Source: Candidatus Dadabacteria bacterium RIFCSPHIGHO2_12_FULL_53_21
Lineage (GTDB): Bacteria > Desulfobacterota_D > UBA1144 > Nemesobacterales > UBA2774
Assembly: GCA_001775255.1 (NCBI GenBank)
Contig: MFCJ01000126.1
Span: 2,058-20,308, forward strand
Direction: 5' to 3'
DNA length: 18,251 nucleotides
Shown here: in pieces, positions 1 through 7,827 of the stretch
Layout: every line of letters begins with the position of its first letter
Position numbering within the stretch: position 1 is the stretch's first letter
The notes under the pieces: model-generated
The model's database searches: none
Told to the model about the DNA's origin: nothing
Seen by the model: the letters and a program-made list of their open reading frames with translations, nothing else
Program-made: the position numbers and the translations under genes

Positions 1-42
1 CTGTTCAGGGAATTTATCGACCTTATGGAAGAGTGCGGTTAA
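1..42 (+). CDS. C-terminal end of an unidentified protein (partial)
   Basis: Frame 1 is open from the left edge and reads LFREFIDLMEECG before a TAA stop at 40-42. The composition is plausible for a protein C-terminus (a mixed acidic and hydrophobic helix), and the repeat-rich noncoding DNA starts just after it. Only 13 residues are visible, so no family can be assigned and the open frame could be chance. Confidence 0.35.
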   Translation: MFREFIDLMEECG

Positions 43-164
43 GGGAACATCCGCTCAGTCGGTCTCCGGTTATTATCTCATCCCCCGCTTGTGAATTGAG
101 TCTCATTGCTTCATGATGACCGTAAAGACAAAGAAAAAGCATATATTCTTTCTTTTTTGGTTTA

Positions 165-252
165 ATTCCCTCCTTTGGAAAAGGAGGGTCAGGGAGGATT
201 TTTCTTTTCTGATTTTAAATCCCCCTTCATCCCCCTTTTTCTAAGGGGGAAA
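165..252. repeat. Pair of inverted extragenic hairpin repeats
   Basis: Two hairpins face each other. The first has CCCTCCTTT at 168-176 pairing with AAAGGAGGG at 180-188. The second has TCCCCCTT at 230-237 pairing with AAGGGGGA at 243-250. The reverse complement of the first unit, including its GGAGGATTT flank, resembles the second unit with its AAATCCCCC flank, so the whole block is a larger imperfect dyad made of two copies of one repeat. No transposase is present. It resembles REP/MITE-like dispersed repeats. It could also act as a bidirectional terminator for the gene ending at 42 and for the minus-strand ior genes. Confidence 0.6.
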
Positions 253-293
253 ATAAATAACAAGCTCAGGATGAACGGGTTAAAAGATGAGAC

Positions 294-310
294 CCTGAAA
301 CAAGTTCAGG
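294..310. repeat. Short palindromic repeat CCTGAA-N5-TTCAGG
   Basis: CCTGAA at 294-299 pairs with TTCAGG at 305-310 across a five-base loop, followed by GTGACGG. Imperfect relatives (TCAGGATGA...) recur at about 265, 485 and 580 in the same gap. This looks like a small dispersed extragenic repeat family. No function can be read from the sequence. Confidence 0.5.
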
Positions 311-610
311 GTGACGGATTAATTTTTAAGGTGACAAATCCACCCTAGCCTATTTGGACTTCAACAGCATTTAGCCGGAAGATAAATTACTTCGTTGCCT
401 TTGTTGTAATGGCGTCCAAATGCTCACACGCTCGCATTCGTTCTTTTCCTAAGGAAGGATTTAAAGAAAAAACAAAAGATGAGATCCTGAATATTTTGGT
501 TTGATAAACTAATAAGCGGAGAATAGTTACATCAGTGGATTCAGCCAATGGCGTCCGTTTCTTGCGCGCGCTCAGAATCGTAGTTCAGGATGACAATTTA
601 AAAGACGGGA

Positions 611-629
611 TTCCCGATCAGGTCGGGAA
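611..629. repeat. Perfect 7-bp inverted repeat TTCCCGA-N5-TCGGGAA
   Basis: TTCCCGA (611-617) and TCGGGAA (623-629) are exact inverse copies around TCAGG, followed by TGACAAGAA. The arrangement is the same (palindrome then TGAC) as in the 294-310 element, so it may be another member of the same family of short extragenic repeats. Confidence 0.5.
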
Positions 630-883
630 TGACAAGAAGATTAAGGTGCCCCCTCACCCTTGCCCTAATTTGGTTTAGACGACATTGAGCCTGAAGTTGA
701 TTGACTACATCAGTTTCATTGTAGCTCCGACCGGTTCTTGCTATTTTGGCTTCTGTTGCAATGGAACGTAGAGATAATAAGATCTGTGCACTCAACCATT
801 AGAGACCATTTCTTCGCTTACTCAGAAATGTTACTCAGAACCGTTCCACGCTGGGGAGAGGGAATAAAAACTGCGCCCTTTAT

Positions 884-2488
884 TCAGGCCGCCCTCTGCT
901 CGAGTATCTCCCGGGCCATCTTCTCCGCCTTGTCTATTCCGTCCACGGTCTCCCCGGATATCAGCTTAAGGGCTTCCTCCCCGATCTCGAGCGTTATATC
1001 GTAGTTCTTCCTCTTACTTTTCTCGAACTCGGCGAGCGGAAATATTACGTTGTCGATAAACCTCGCGAACGCGTTCATCGTCCTCCTTCTGACCTTGCCG
1101 TAGCCCTTGACCATGGAGGCACTCTTCGCTACGAGACATCCGACCCTGTAATCGAGGGACACATAGTATTTCACGGATTCCTTGTACTTCTTTATTAATG
1201 CATGCTCTTTTCTGTACCGGAACGAGTGCCGCCTCATGAATTTCATCCTGGTAAGGAGCCAGAACATCGTGTATCCCGAGAACGACGTCGTAGTGGGGGT
1301 CTGACCGAACGTGAGCGGTTTTTTCCTGGGCCATATTTTTTTGAATAAACCCGTTTCAGTGAATCGCACCATCGGGGCGACAAGGAAATAGGGCAGGAGT
1401 CCGTATAACTCTTCGGCGTCGGGCTTAAGGTAATCGATGACCTTGAAGACCTGGTCGTCCCTTAATCTCATCTCTTCCTTAATCCTCTTGAACCTGTCCG
1501 ATTTTATCTTGAGCTCGGCCACGCGTATACCGTCTTCATAGCTCATCAGGAGAGCCAGGTTCTTCGCGTAGTGTTCCGTAAGCCTGGACCCTCCGCTTTT
1601 CGACCTCTCGTCTATTTCATAGACGGCCCTGACCTCTTCCATGTATTCGTCCGCGTATCCGGTGTCCTGGTACTCGAGCAGCCTGAATACCGACTCCGCC
1701 AGTATCTCTCTCAGATTCGAGGGGAACTCGGCCTCGATCCTCGAGACCCTTCCGAGGTATTCCTCCCTGGCGTAATCCTCGAGCTTGTCGGCCCTCTCCC
1801 GAATGAAGCTGTCCCAAACTAAGGCAGATTTCTTCTGATCCGGGCTTTTCCGGGAGGACACATGCTCGTAACCGACTTCGAACGCCCTTATACTCGCCTT
1901 TACCGAAACCCCCACCTTCTCGACAGATTCAACGAACGATTCCCTCCTGAGCGGCAGCACGCCTGAGGCGGAAACCGCGCCCAGGAGGATCGCGTTCACC
2001 GCGAGCTCATCCATGCCGTTCTCCCTGGATAGTTTGAGGGCGTCGATCTCTATGAACCTCGATGAAAACGAGGAGGCTATCTTCCTCAGGTTTTCGTCCG
2101 CATATATACCGCTTCCGACGGGCATTTTCTCGAGAGTCGAGAATACCCTGTGCGTGCTCGTAACTATGGTCGTTTTATCCGACCCGTAGCCCAATTGAAG
2201 CGCCCTCCCCAGCTCGAGGAATTCCTGCGAGATAATAACGTCCACCTCGCCGGGGACCGGGAATTGCGCGAAGATAATCTGCCTGTTCCCGGAGGCCGAC
2301 TTGGGGTGCGCCTCCAGGTAGTAAACCGTAGACCCTCCCCTCTGCGAGAGGCCGGGGAGGCTTATACCCTGCACGTCATACTCCTCGAGAAAGAATGCCT
2401 GAACCAGCCATTCCGTGAGCACCCCGCCGCCCTGTCCGCCGACTGCAGGGATGAATATTTTTATTAAATCGCTCTTATTCTGCATCAT
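884..2488 (-). CDS. iorB: Indolepyruvate:ferredoxin oxidoreductase, beta subunit (long form)
   Basis: This is the gamma/beta-type subunit of a 2-oxoacid:ferredoxin oxidoreductase. With IorA it oxidatively decarboxylates aryl pyruvates such as indolepyruvate or phenylpyruvate to aryl-acetyl-CoA and reduces ferredoxin in the cytoplasm. The N-terminus carries the family's glycine-rich motif (AVGGQGGG, residues 15-22) and the GLSQRGG segment (46-52). At 534 residues it is much longer than the roughly 200-residue archaeal IorB. The extra C-terminal half, rich in charged helices, corresponds to the extension (DUF6537-like) found in long or fused bacterial forms; this assignment is from memory of the family. 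It lies 212 bases downstream of iorA on the same strand. The gap is AT-rich and holds an imperfect direct repeat of the GCTATAWAAATTG type, so a separate promoter is possible. The tandem ATGs at 2488 and 2485 have no clear Shine-Dalgarno sequence. Confidence 0.88.
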   Translation of the reverse strand: MMQNKSDLIKIFIPAVGGQGGGVLTEWLVQAFFLEEYDVQGISLPGLSQRGGSTVYYLEAHPKSASGNRQIIFAQFPVPGEVDVIISQEFLELGRALQLGYGSDKTTIVTSTHRVFSTLEKMPVGSGIYADENLRKIASSFSSRFIEIDALKLSRENGMDELAVNAILLGAVSASGVLPLRRESFVESVEKVGVSVKASIRAFEVGYEHVSSRKSPDQKKSALVWDSFIRERADKLEDYAREEYLGRVSRIEAEFPSNLREILAESVFRLLEYQDTGYADEYMEEVRAVYEIDERSKSGGSRLTEHYAKNLALLMSYEDGIRVAELKIKSDRFKRIKEEMRLRDDQVFKVIDYLKPDAEELYGLLPYFLVAPMVRFTETGLFKKIWPRKKPLTFGQTPTTTSFSGYTMFWLLTRMKFMRRHSFRYRKEHALIKKYKESVKYYVSLDYRVGCLVAKSASMVKGYGKVRRRTMNAFARFIDNVIFPLAEFEKSKRKNYDITLEIGEEALKLISGETVDGIDKAEKMAREILEQRAA

Positions 2489-2700
2489 AAATCGGTTAAA
2501 TCCGTTTTCGAGACATACTACAACAATTTTTATAGCTTCTACAATTTATATAGCATTTACAATAAATTCCATACATTAAAAGAGAGAGCGGAGAAATTTA
2601 AGAATAAACACGATGAGAGAAGCGAAGGGGTAAATGTCATGATCAGCCTCCCTTTAAAGGCGGATTTGATGATAAGAAGCCGGGACGATTAATAACTCGA

Positions 2701-4830
2701 CTAACCGGACCAGCCGTTCCGTGAAACCATGTGAAGCAGCGAGCGGTTTATTTTAGCCCCGATCCGGTCGAAGAGCGACGGGTTGTCTATTATCTCCACT
2801 CTGTAGAAGGAGGGGCAGAGAACGGCCGCGTGCGCTATCTCTCCGCAGAGTCCGCAGCCTACGCACGAGTGCTCTATATGCGCTACCGGGTCGTCCCGCA
2901 GTATCGTAGGACTATCCTTGAGCGTGAGCGAAGGGCATCCGTTGAACCTCATGCACGAGTGGTCGCCGGTGCAGACGTCGGGGTCGACGCCTAATTTCTT
3001 CTGCACAATGCGCCTGCCGTCTTTTATATTCTTTTTCAGAACTATCTTTTCTCTCCTGGTCTTCTCCAGCTGGCACTCGCCCCTGGAGATAATAACCCTG
3101 AGTCCCTCGTCCTCTTCATACGCTTCACCCAGCACTTCCATGGATTCCCTGAGGTCGTAAGGATCGACCGTTTTAATCCACCTGACTCCTGCTCCCCTCA
3201 ACGCTTTCTCTATATCCATACCGACCCCTTCCTGCCTCATGTTCTTGCCGGAGGCGGGGTTCTCGTGGTGCCCGGTCATGGACGTCCAGAAATTCTCGAG
3301 AATAATCAAAATGGCGTTCTGGTTGTTGTACACGGCGTTCGCGACGCTCGACGTGAGGCCGCTGTGCCAGAAAGTACCGTCTCCCATGAACGATATGACC
3401 CTCTTATTCGCCATTCTCGACAGCGCGCCCGCGGACGCGAGACCTATGCCCATGCCGGTAATCGAGTTGCTCAGATCGAAAGGCGGGAGGCCGCTCATCG
3501 AATAACACCCTATGTCGGACGCGTAATATGATCTCCCGTAGTCCTCTTCGAGTATTTTGATCGCCGTGAAAATCGGCCTTTCCGGACACCCCGTACAGAA
3601 AACAGGGTTCCTTTTCGTAACCGGCTGCTTTAAAAAGTTTGCAGCCCTCTCTTTGTGTTTTTCCGTGAATTCGCTTCTCTCTTTTATTCTCTCTTTCTCA
3701 TAATCGGACAGGGTATTCTTGAGCAGGAATTGTCCGACACCCTTTGCGATATGGTCGGGCGTATATTCACCGGCCTGCGGAAGAATATCCTTCCCGAATA
3801 TATCGAGGCCGAGCTTCGCCCTCTGTGCGATAGCCCTTATCTGTTCTTCCATGAGATTGGGCATGCCTTCTTCGACGATGAGCACGGCTTTCTTGTCCCG
3901 GAGGAAGAGTATTATTTCCTCGGGCACGAGCGGGTTAGTGACGTTCAGGTTGAGTATCGGTACCCTGCACTCGCCGTAAAGGCTCGCTTCCCCGAGGTTG
4001 TATAAACACCTCATCAGTGAGTTGTATATCATTCCGTGAGTGATAATCCCCATACTGCTTTCGGCGCCTTCGAAGAACTCGTTCAGCTTCCTCTCGAGTA
4101 TGAACCTTTTCGCGGCCGGTATCCTCTCATGGTATTTCTTCTTTTCATGGTCGAAAGTGAAAGGAGGGAGGGGGATTTTTTCGAGATCGGTTATGAGGTC
4201 GTCCAGCCGGTTGATCATGCTGATCTTGGGCTCCTTGTTGTCCCGGCAGGTCATCTTGTTCATTATGTGGGCTACCCTGGTAGACAGCAGATACATGACC
4301 GGCATGTTCGAGTATTCCGAAAGCTCGAAACCGGCCTCGACCATCTTGGCCACGTGCTCGAGGTCTCCCCTCGGATCGATCACTGCCATCGTTGACTTAA
4401 GCGCGAACGGCAGCGCCCTTTCGGCCACGCACGTGCTGTCGCAGCCGTAATCTTCCCCGACTATTATCAGCGCCCCGCCCGTAACGCCCGAGGACGATAT
4501 GTGTGAAAGGGCATCCGAGGCGACGTTCGTGCCCACTATTTTCCAGTTCACGCAGCCTCGCATCGGATAGCTGATCGACGCTGACAACAGCGCCGCGGCA
4601 GACGCCTCATTGCCGGAGCAGTCGAAGTATATTCCCTTTTTTTTGAGTACCGGTTCGTATGCGTCGGAGATGACATCGATGAGCCCGGCCGTCGGAGAGC
4701 CCGGATAACCCCCGAGGTAGCTCACCCCCGACTGGAGGAAAGCCTTCAGTATCGCAAGCGGCGTATCCCCGTAAAGAGTCTCCCCTTCGCCGTAATTCAA
4801 CTGTTCGAGCAGTTCTTTCGAGTAACCCAT
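2701..4830 (-). CDS. iorA: Indolepyruvate:ferredoxin oxidoreductase, alpha subunit
   Basis: This is the catalytic, thiamine-diphosphate-containing subunit. The N-terminal pyrimidine-type domain shows the GGYPGSPT segment (about residues 40-47). The ThDP/Mg2+ motif starts with GDGT near residue 483 and ends with the NN pair near 505. The C-terminus (about 617-675) is ferredoxin-like: one group of cysteines (CTGDHSC...GCP) and a second CVGCGLC...CP group should hold iron-sulfur clusters that pass electrons to ferredoxin. The length of 709 residues is normal to slightly long for IorA. The ATG at 4830 is preceded by a purine-rich GGAGCGGGGG stretch that can serve as ribosome-binding site. With iorB downstream it points to fermentation of aromatic amino acids, or reversible aryl-acid metabolism, in a ferredoxin-using organism. 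The exact 2-oxoacid preference cannot be read from the sequence. Confidence 0.92.
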   Translation of the reverse strand: MGYSKELLEQLNYGEGETLYGDTPLAILKAFLQSGVSYLGGYPGSPTAGLIDVISDAYEPVLKKKGIYFDCSGNEASAAALLSASISYPMRGCVNWKIVGTNVASDALSHISSSGVTGGALIIVGEDYGCDSTCVAERALPFALKSTMAVIDPRGDLEHVAKMVEAGFELSEYSNMPVMYLLSTRVAHIMNKMTCRDNKEPKISMINRLDDLITDLEKIPLPPFTFDHEKKKYHERIPAAKRFILERKLNEFFEGAESSMGIITHGMIYNSLMRCLYNLGEASLYGECRVPILNLNVTNPLVPEEIILFLRDKKAVLIVEEGMPNLMEEQIRAIAQRAKLGLDIFGKDILPQAGEYTPDHIAKGVGQFLLKNTLSDYEKERIKERSEFTEKHKERAANFLKQPVTKRNPVFCTGCPERPIFTAIKILEEDYGRSYYASDIGCYSMSGLPPFDLSNSITGMGIGLASAGALSRMANKRVISFMGDGTFWHSGLTSSVANAVYNNQNAILIILENFWTSMTGHHENPASGKNMRQEGVGMDIEKALRGAGVRWIKTVDPYDLRESMEVLGEAYEEDEGLRVIISRGECQLEKTRREKIVLKKNIKDGRRIVQKKLGVDPDVCTGDHSCMRFNGCPSLTLKDSPTILRDDPVAHIEHSCVGCGLCGEIAHAAVLCPSFYRVEIIDNPSLFDRIGAKINRSLLHMVSRNGWSG

Positions 4831-4927
4831 GACAACCCCCGCTCCGAAGCCATTTCAGAACCCCGGCGCTTATAATCTACCAGATAAGAAGCCGATATAC
4901 CAGAAAATCCACCCCCGGCGGCAACGC

Positions 4928-5413
4928 TTATCTCCTTAACCCGGGAATCTCCAAACTGTCCCTTATCATGAAGAAATAATCCCTTAGTGCCTCCTCCTGC
5001 TCCCAGGTGACTACATGAAAGGGCCTTTTCATCTTTACGACGTCGAGGGCCGTACCGGGGTCGATCCTCATATGATGCATAAGAAAGCATGCGAGCATTA
5101 AATTAGTCCTTCCCATCCCGGCATAGCAATGAACGGCAATACGCCTGCTTTCGGCGAGCCGGCCATTGACGAAATCCACGAATTCTCCGAAATCCTCAAG
5201 CCCGGGGGCCTTGAAGTCATTGACAGGTATGTGCTTCACTATAAAGCCTTCATATTCCCTGGCATACTTTTTTTCTTCGAGGTTCACTATCGCGCTGATG
5301 CCCTCCCCTCTCAGGAATTCGAGGTCATCCTCAAAGCTGCTGAAGAGCCCCGGCCTTTCCATACCCGCAATCACACCCTCGACTACCCATGAGAACCTTT
5401 CAGGCACGGTCAT
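4928..5413 (-). CDS. Dual-specificity / tyrosine-type protein phosphatase
   Basis: A 161-residue protein with the cysteine-phosphatase P-loop HCYAGMGRT: nucleophile Cys96 and phosphate-binding Arg102 form the HCX5R signature. An upstream aspartate in PVNDF (Asp66) is placed as the general acid. The size and the MHHMRIDPGTA helix after the P-loop match compact dual-specificity phosphatases that act on phosphoproteins or small phosphorylated substrates in the cytoplasm. The frame is open up to 5500, but the ATG at 5413 is preferred because AAAGGAG lies four bases before it and the family fold starts soon after. This start overlaps the end of the endonuclease V gene by 14 bases, so the two are probably translationally coupled. 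The substrate is unknown. Confidence 0.8.
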   Translation of the reverse strand: MTVPERFSWVVEGVIAGMERPGLFSSFEDDLEFLRGEGISAIVNLEEKKYAREYEGFIVKHIPVNDFKAPGLEDFGEFVDFVNGRLAESRRIAVHCYAGMGRTNLMLACFLMHHMRIDPGTALDVVKMKRPFHVVTWEQEEALRDYFFMIRDSLEIPGLRR

Positions 5414-6110
5414 ACACTCCTTTTTTGAGCTCGGCGACATAAATATCTGCGCGCCTGGTCGGTTCGGGTATCCTGTACCCCCTCGCGCACACAAGGGCAA
5501 TCTCCCTCGCCGACTCCGTGTCGATCTTATGGCCCGGAGACACGAAGACGGGCTTCGTATTATCCCTCGTCCTCAGGACCGAGCCTATAACATCACCCTC
5601 CTTCGACAGCAAAGGGCTCCAGGAACCCCTTTTCTCCCCCGGCTCGGCGTATTTACCGTAAAGCCTCTTTTTTGCGATCCCCATGGCCGGAATATCCAGT
5701 AATACGCCGACGTGGCATGCGATGCCGAAGCCCCTGGGGTGAGCTATCCCCTGGCCGTCTATGATCAGGAGGTCAGGCCTCTGTCCCAGCTTTTTGAACG
5801 TCTCAATAATTGCGGGCCCTTCTCTGAAAGCGAGCAAGCCCGGTATGTAGGGGAATTTCTCATCGCTAACGGTATAAACCCGCTCGATTTCCGTGAGGTC
5901 GGGATATGAAAACAATACTATCCCGCAAATGAGCTTTTTCTCGTTCTTTAGGATTGACAGGTCTGCCCCGGCAACCGTTCTCAGCTCTTTCAGTTCTTTC
6001 TTTATTATGACTTTTTTACTTAATTCCCTCTGGAATTCGAGCGCGCGGGCGACTGAGGACGGGCCCCCCCGGTAGAGGTCTTCGAGCAGGTCGGTATCAA
6101 TGATACCCAT
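5400..6110 (-). CDS. nfi: Endonuclease V (deoxyinosine 3' endonuclease)
   Basis: Endonuclease V cuts the second phosphodiester bond 3' of deoxyinosine and other deaminated bases, starting alternative excision repair. The 236-residue protein, close to the usual 220-230, shows the metal-binding acidic residues in their family contexts: AGAD (Asp50), FREGP (Glu97) and IDGQGIAHPRGFG (Asp118). The lysines of GIAKKRL (147-148) are also in place. The ATG at 6110 has a GGGGAT element a few bases upstream. Its start overlaps the end of the preceding 86-residue gene by 14 bases and its end overlaps the phosphatase start by the same length. These three genes therefore look like one tightly coupled transcript. 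Nothing appears damaged. Confidence 0.93.
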   Translation of the reverse strand: MGIIDTDLLEDLYRGGPSSVARALEFQRELSKKVIIKKELKELRTVAGADLSILKNEKKLICGIVLFSYPDLTEIERVYTVSDEKFPYIPGLLAFREGPAIIETFKKLGQRPDLLIIDGQGIAHPRGFGIACHVGVLLDIPAMGIAKKRLYGKYAEPGEKRGSWSPLLSKEGDVIGSVLRTRDNTKPVFVSPGHKIDTESAREIALVCARGYRIPEPTRRADIYVAELKKGVYDRA

Positions 6111-6357
6111 AGATATCCCCTATCACCCTCTTGAATCTGGGGGCGTAAATAAGCTCGAAGGCGAGTTCTTTCCCCGGAAAGAGCCTGAGCGCAAAACTCC
6201 TGACTTTTTCAAAATGCTCGAGCGCCTCCTCCCTCGTCAGATTTGTCTGATACATGAGGGATATAGTCAAATCGACCATAAGGCGGAGGAGTCTGAGCTT
6301 CCTGTTTTCTTCGGCTATTTCTTCAGGTGTTGGAATTTGCTTTTCCGTTTTATCCAC
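6097..6357 (-). CDS. Conserved hypothetical 86-residue helical protein
   Basis: A small protein with a charged N-terminus (PTPEEIAEENRKLRLLRLM), a middle helix containing TREEALEHFEKVRSFALRLFPGKE, and a C-terminal aromatic and basic stretch. It has no signal peptide, membrane segment or metal-binding cysteines, and is probably cytoplasmic. It begins with GTG (6357); the upstream AGG is a weak ribosome-binding site. The end overlaps the nfi start by 14 bases, so it is cotranscribed with nfi. I recognise the pattern as a conserved small protein of unknown function found in Gram-negative genomes, but cannot name a family with confidence. Position and coupling may hint at a link to nfi expression. 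Confidence 0.7.
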   Translation of the reverse strand: MDKTEKQIPTPEEIAEENRKLRLLRLMVDLTISLMYQTNLTREEALEHFEKVRSFALRLFPGKELAFELIYAPRFKRVIGDIYGYH

Positions 6358-6454
6358 CGCCTGGGGACGTTTAAGCTGCTAATATATACCCTCAAAGTAT
6401 ACATGAAGCGCCGTCAGGGACTATATATATTTGGGTCTGCGGCCTCGTGTGTAT

Positions 6455-6483
6455 TTGTCCGCAACCATAAAATTCGGTAGAAT
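6455..6483 (+). promoter_or_regulatory. Sigma-70-type promoter for gshB-gatC-gatA
   Basis: TTGTCC (6455-6460) and TAGAAT (6478-6483) are separated by exactly 17 bases, which fits -35 and -10 elements with four and five matches to consensus. The predicted start near 6490 leaves a short leader before the gshB ATG at 6520. It sits in the 162-base divergent gap between the minus-strand nfi group and gshB. Confidence 0.5.
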
Positions 6484-6519
6484 CAAACGGCATCATCTAA
6501 AACCTTAAGGATATATGGA

Positions 6520-7470
6520 ATGAAGCTCAGAATGGCTTTCGTCATGGACCCGGTGGGGACCATAAACACGGAGAAGGATACGACCTTTGTCCTGATGCTC
6601 GAAGCCCAGGCGAGGGGGCACGAGGTCTTTTACCTGGAGCTCAAAGACCTCTTCGTAAAAAATGCGAAGGCCTTCGGCAGCGCCGCCCTGATAACCCTTA
6701 AAAGGGGCGCTGACTACTATGAGCTCGGCGGGAGCGAAACGGTCGAGATGGAGACATTCGATGCGGTATGGATGCGGAAAGACCCCCCGTTCAACCAGGA
6801 CTATATATACGCGACTTACATATTGAGCCTCATAGACCAGAACAAAACGAAGGTGATAAACGACCCGCGGGGCATAAGGGAGTCGAACGAGAAGCTTTAC
6901 ACACTCTACTTCCCCGAATGGATACCGAGCTCGGTCGTAACGAAGGATATAGAGCAGCTCAACAAGTTCCTGACCGAGGCGGGTGGGGAGATAGTCGTGA
7001 AGCCCCTCGACGGCCACGGGGGGGAGGGGGTTTTCTATGTCCGTGAGGGAGACAGGAACTCGAACGTGATACTCGAGACCGTAACCAACTTCGGAAAACA
7101 GTACGTGCTCGCGCAGAAGTTCATCAAGGAAGTGAGCGAGGGGGACAAGAGGATTATACTCCTTAACGGAGAGCCCCTCGGAGCGGTATTGAGGGTGCCG
7201 AAGCCGGGCGGAGAATTCAGGTGCAACTTCCATTCGGGAGGGAGCCCGGCCAAGTCGGAGCTCACCGATAGGGATTTGAAGATTTGCGAAGCCCTCGGTC
7301 CCAGACTCAGGAATGACGGCCTCTACTTCGTCGGCTTAGACGTCATCGGGGGGTATATTACCGAGATAAATACGACGAGCCCCACGGGTGTACAGGAGAT
7401 AAACAGGCTTGACGGAGTAAAGCTCGAAGCGGACGTAATCGATTTCGCAGAGGAGCTCTGCTCGCATTGA
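6520..7470 (+). CDS. gshB: Glutathione synthetase
   Basis: An ATP-grasp ligase that joins gamma-glutamylcysteine and glycine to make glutathione, in the cytoplasm. The 316 residues equal the usual bacterial length. Family landmarks are in order: the N-terminal MDPVGTINTEKDTTF segment (9-23), MRKDPPFNQDYIYATYIL (about 86-103), the ATP-binding lysine and glycine-rich loop KPLDGHGGEGVF starting at Lys161, and the C-terminal metal/ATP segment ending in NTTSPTGVQEIN (about 284-295). A TTAAGGA element lies about ten bases upstream of the ATG. It is first in a plus-strand run with gatC and gatA. No gshA is present in this window, so the first step of the pathway must be encoded elsewhere. Confidence 0.95.
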   Translation: MKLRMAFVMDPVGTINTEKDTTFVLMLEAQARGHEVFYLELKDLFVKNAKAFGSAALITLKRGADYYELGGSETVEMETFDAVWMRKDPPFNQDYIYATYILSLIDQNKTKVINDPRGIRESNEKLYTLYFPEWIPSSVVTKDIEQLNKFLTEAGGEIVVKPLDGHGGEGVFYVREGDRNSNVILETVTNFGKQYVLAQKFIKEVSEGDKRIILLNGEPLGAVLRVPKPGGEFRCNFHSGGSPAKSELTDRDLKICEALGPRLRNDGLYFVGLDVIGGYITEINTTSPTGVQEINRLDGVKLEADVIDFAEELCSH

Positions 7471-7524
7471 GGCATGATTGTTCCTCGCATATTCCTGGAG
7501 GAACACGGCAGTCGGGAGAATCGA

Positions 7525-7815
7525 ATGAAAATCACGAGAGACGACGTCATTAAGGTCGCGGAGCTTGCAAGGCTCGAATTCAAAGAGGAAGAGCTCGGCA
7601 AATTCACCGAGCAGCTCGGAAATATTCTTACATACATAGGAAAGCTGAACGAGCTCGACACGAAGGACGTCGCGCCCACATCCCACGTGCTCGACCTCGC
7701 AACCCCTCTCAGGGAAGACGCTGTAGAGGAGTGGCTCACCGCCGGAGAAGCCCTCGAGAACGCCCCGCAGGAGGAAGACGGTTTTTTTGTCGTCCCCCAG
7801 GTAATTGAAGACTAA
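7525..7815 (+). CDS. gatC: Glutamyl-tRNA(Gln)/aspartyl-tRNA(Asn) amidotransferase subunit C
   Basis: The small scaffold subunit of GatCAB, which amidates mischarged Glu-tRNA(Gln) or Asp-tRNA(Asn). The 96 residues show the typical layout: an N-terminal helix KITRDDVIKVAELARLEF, the helix QLGNILTYIGKLNELDT, the VAPTSHV turn and the C-terminal GFFVVPQVIED. The frame is open from 7474, but the ATG at 7525 is chosen because homologues begin at this MKIT..DV and GGGAG lies five bases before it. It ends 12 bases before gatA, so the two are cotranscribed and should be made in matching amounts. The gatB subunit is not in this window. Confidence 0.93.
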   Translation: MKITRDDVIKVAELARLEFKEEELGKFTEQLGNILTYIGKLNELDTKDVAPTSHVLDLATPLREDAVEEWLTAGEALENAPQEEDGFFVVPQVIED

Positions 7816-7827
7816 GGAGAGGTTTTA

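Larger units (their letters stand above)
43..883. other. Repeat-rich intergenic region without a gene
   Basis: About 840 bases with no convincing coding frame. It holds several short palindromic units described separately (165-252, 294-310, 611-629). It also has further degenerate pieces of the same CTGAA...TTCAGGRTGAC style near 263-275, 480-495 and 575-592, and a C-rich stretch near 647-665. This looks like a landing zone for dispersed extragenic repeats between the gene ending at 42 and the convergent iorB. Short open frames at 598-795 and 738-1004 show no coding character. Confidence 0.6.

Noticed and set aside
884..4830. Assignment of the minus-strand pair as pyruvate:ferredoxin oxidoreductase
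   Set aside because: The two-subunit layout with a ThDP alpha subunit carrying C-terminal Fe-S motifs and a GxGGxG beta subunit is that of indolepyruvate oxidoreductase rather than the pyruvate enzyme.
5414..5500. Upstream extension of the phosphatase to 5500
   Set aside because: It would overlap endonuclease V by 101 bases; the ATG at 5413 has a good Shine-Dalgarno sequence and the conserved region starts just after it.
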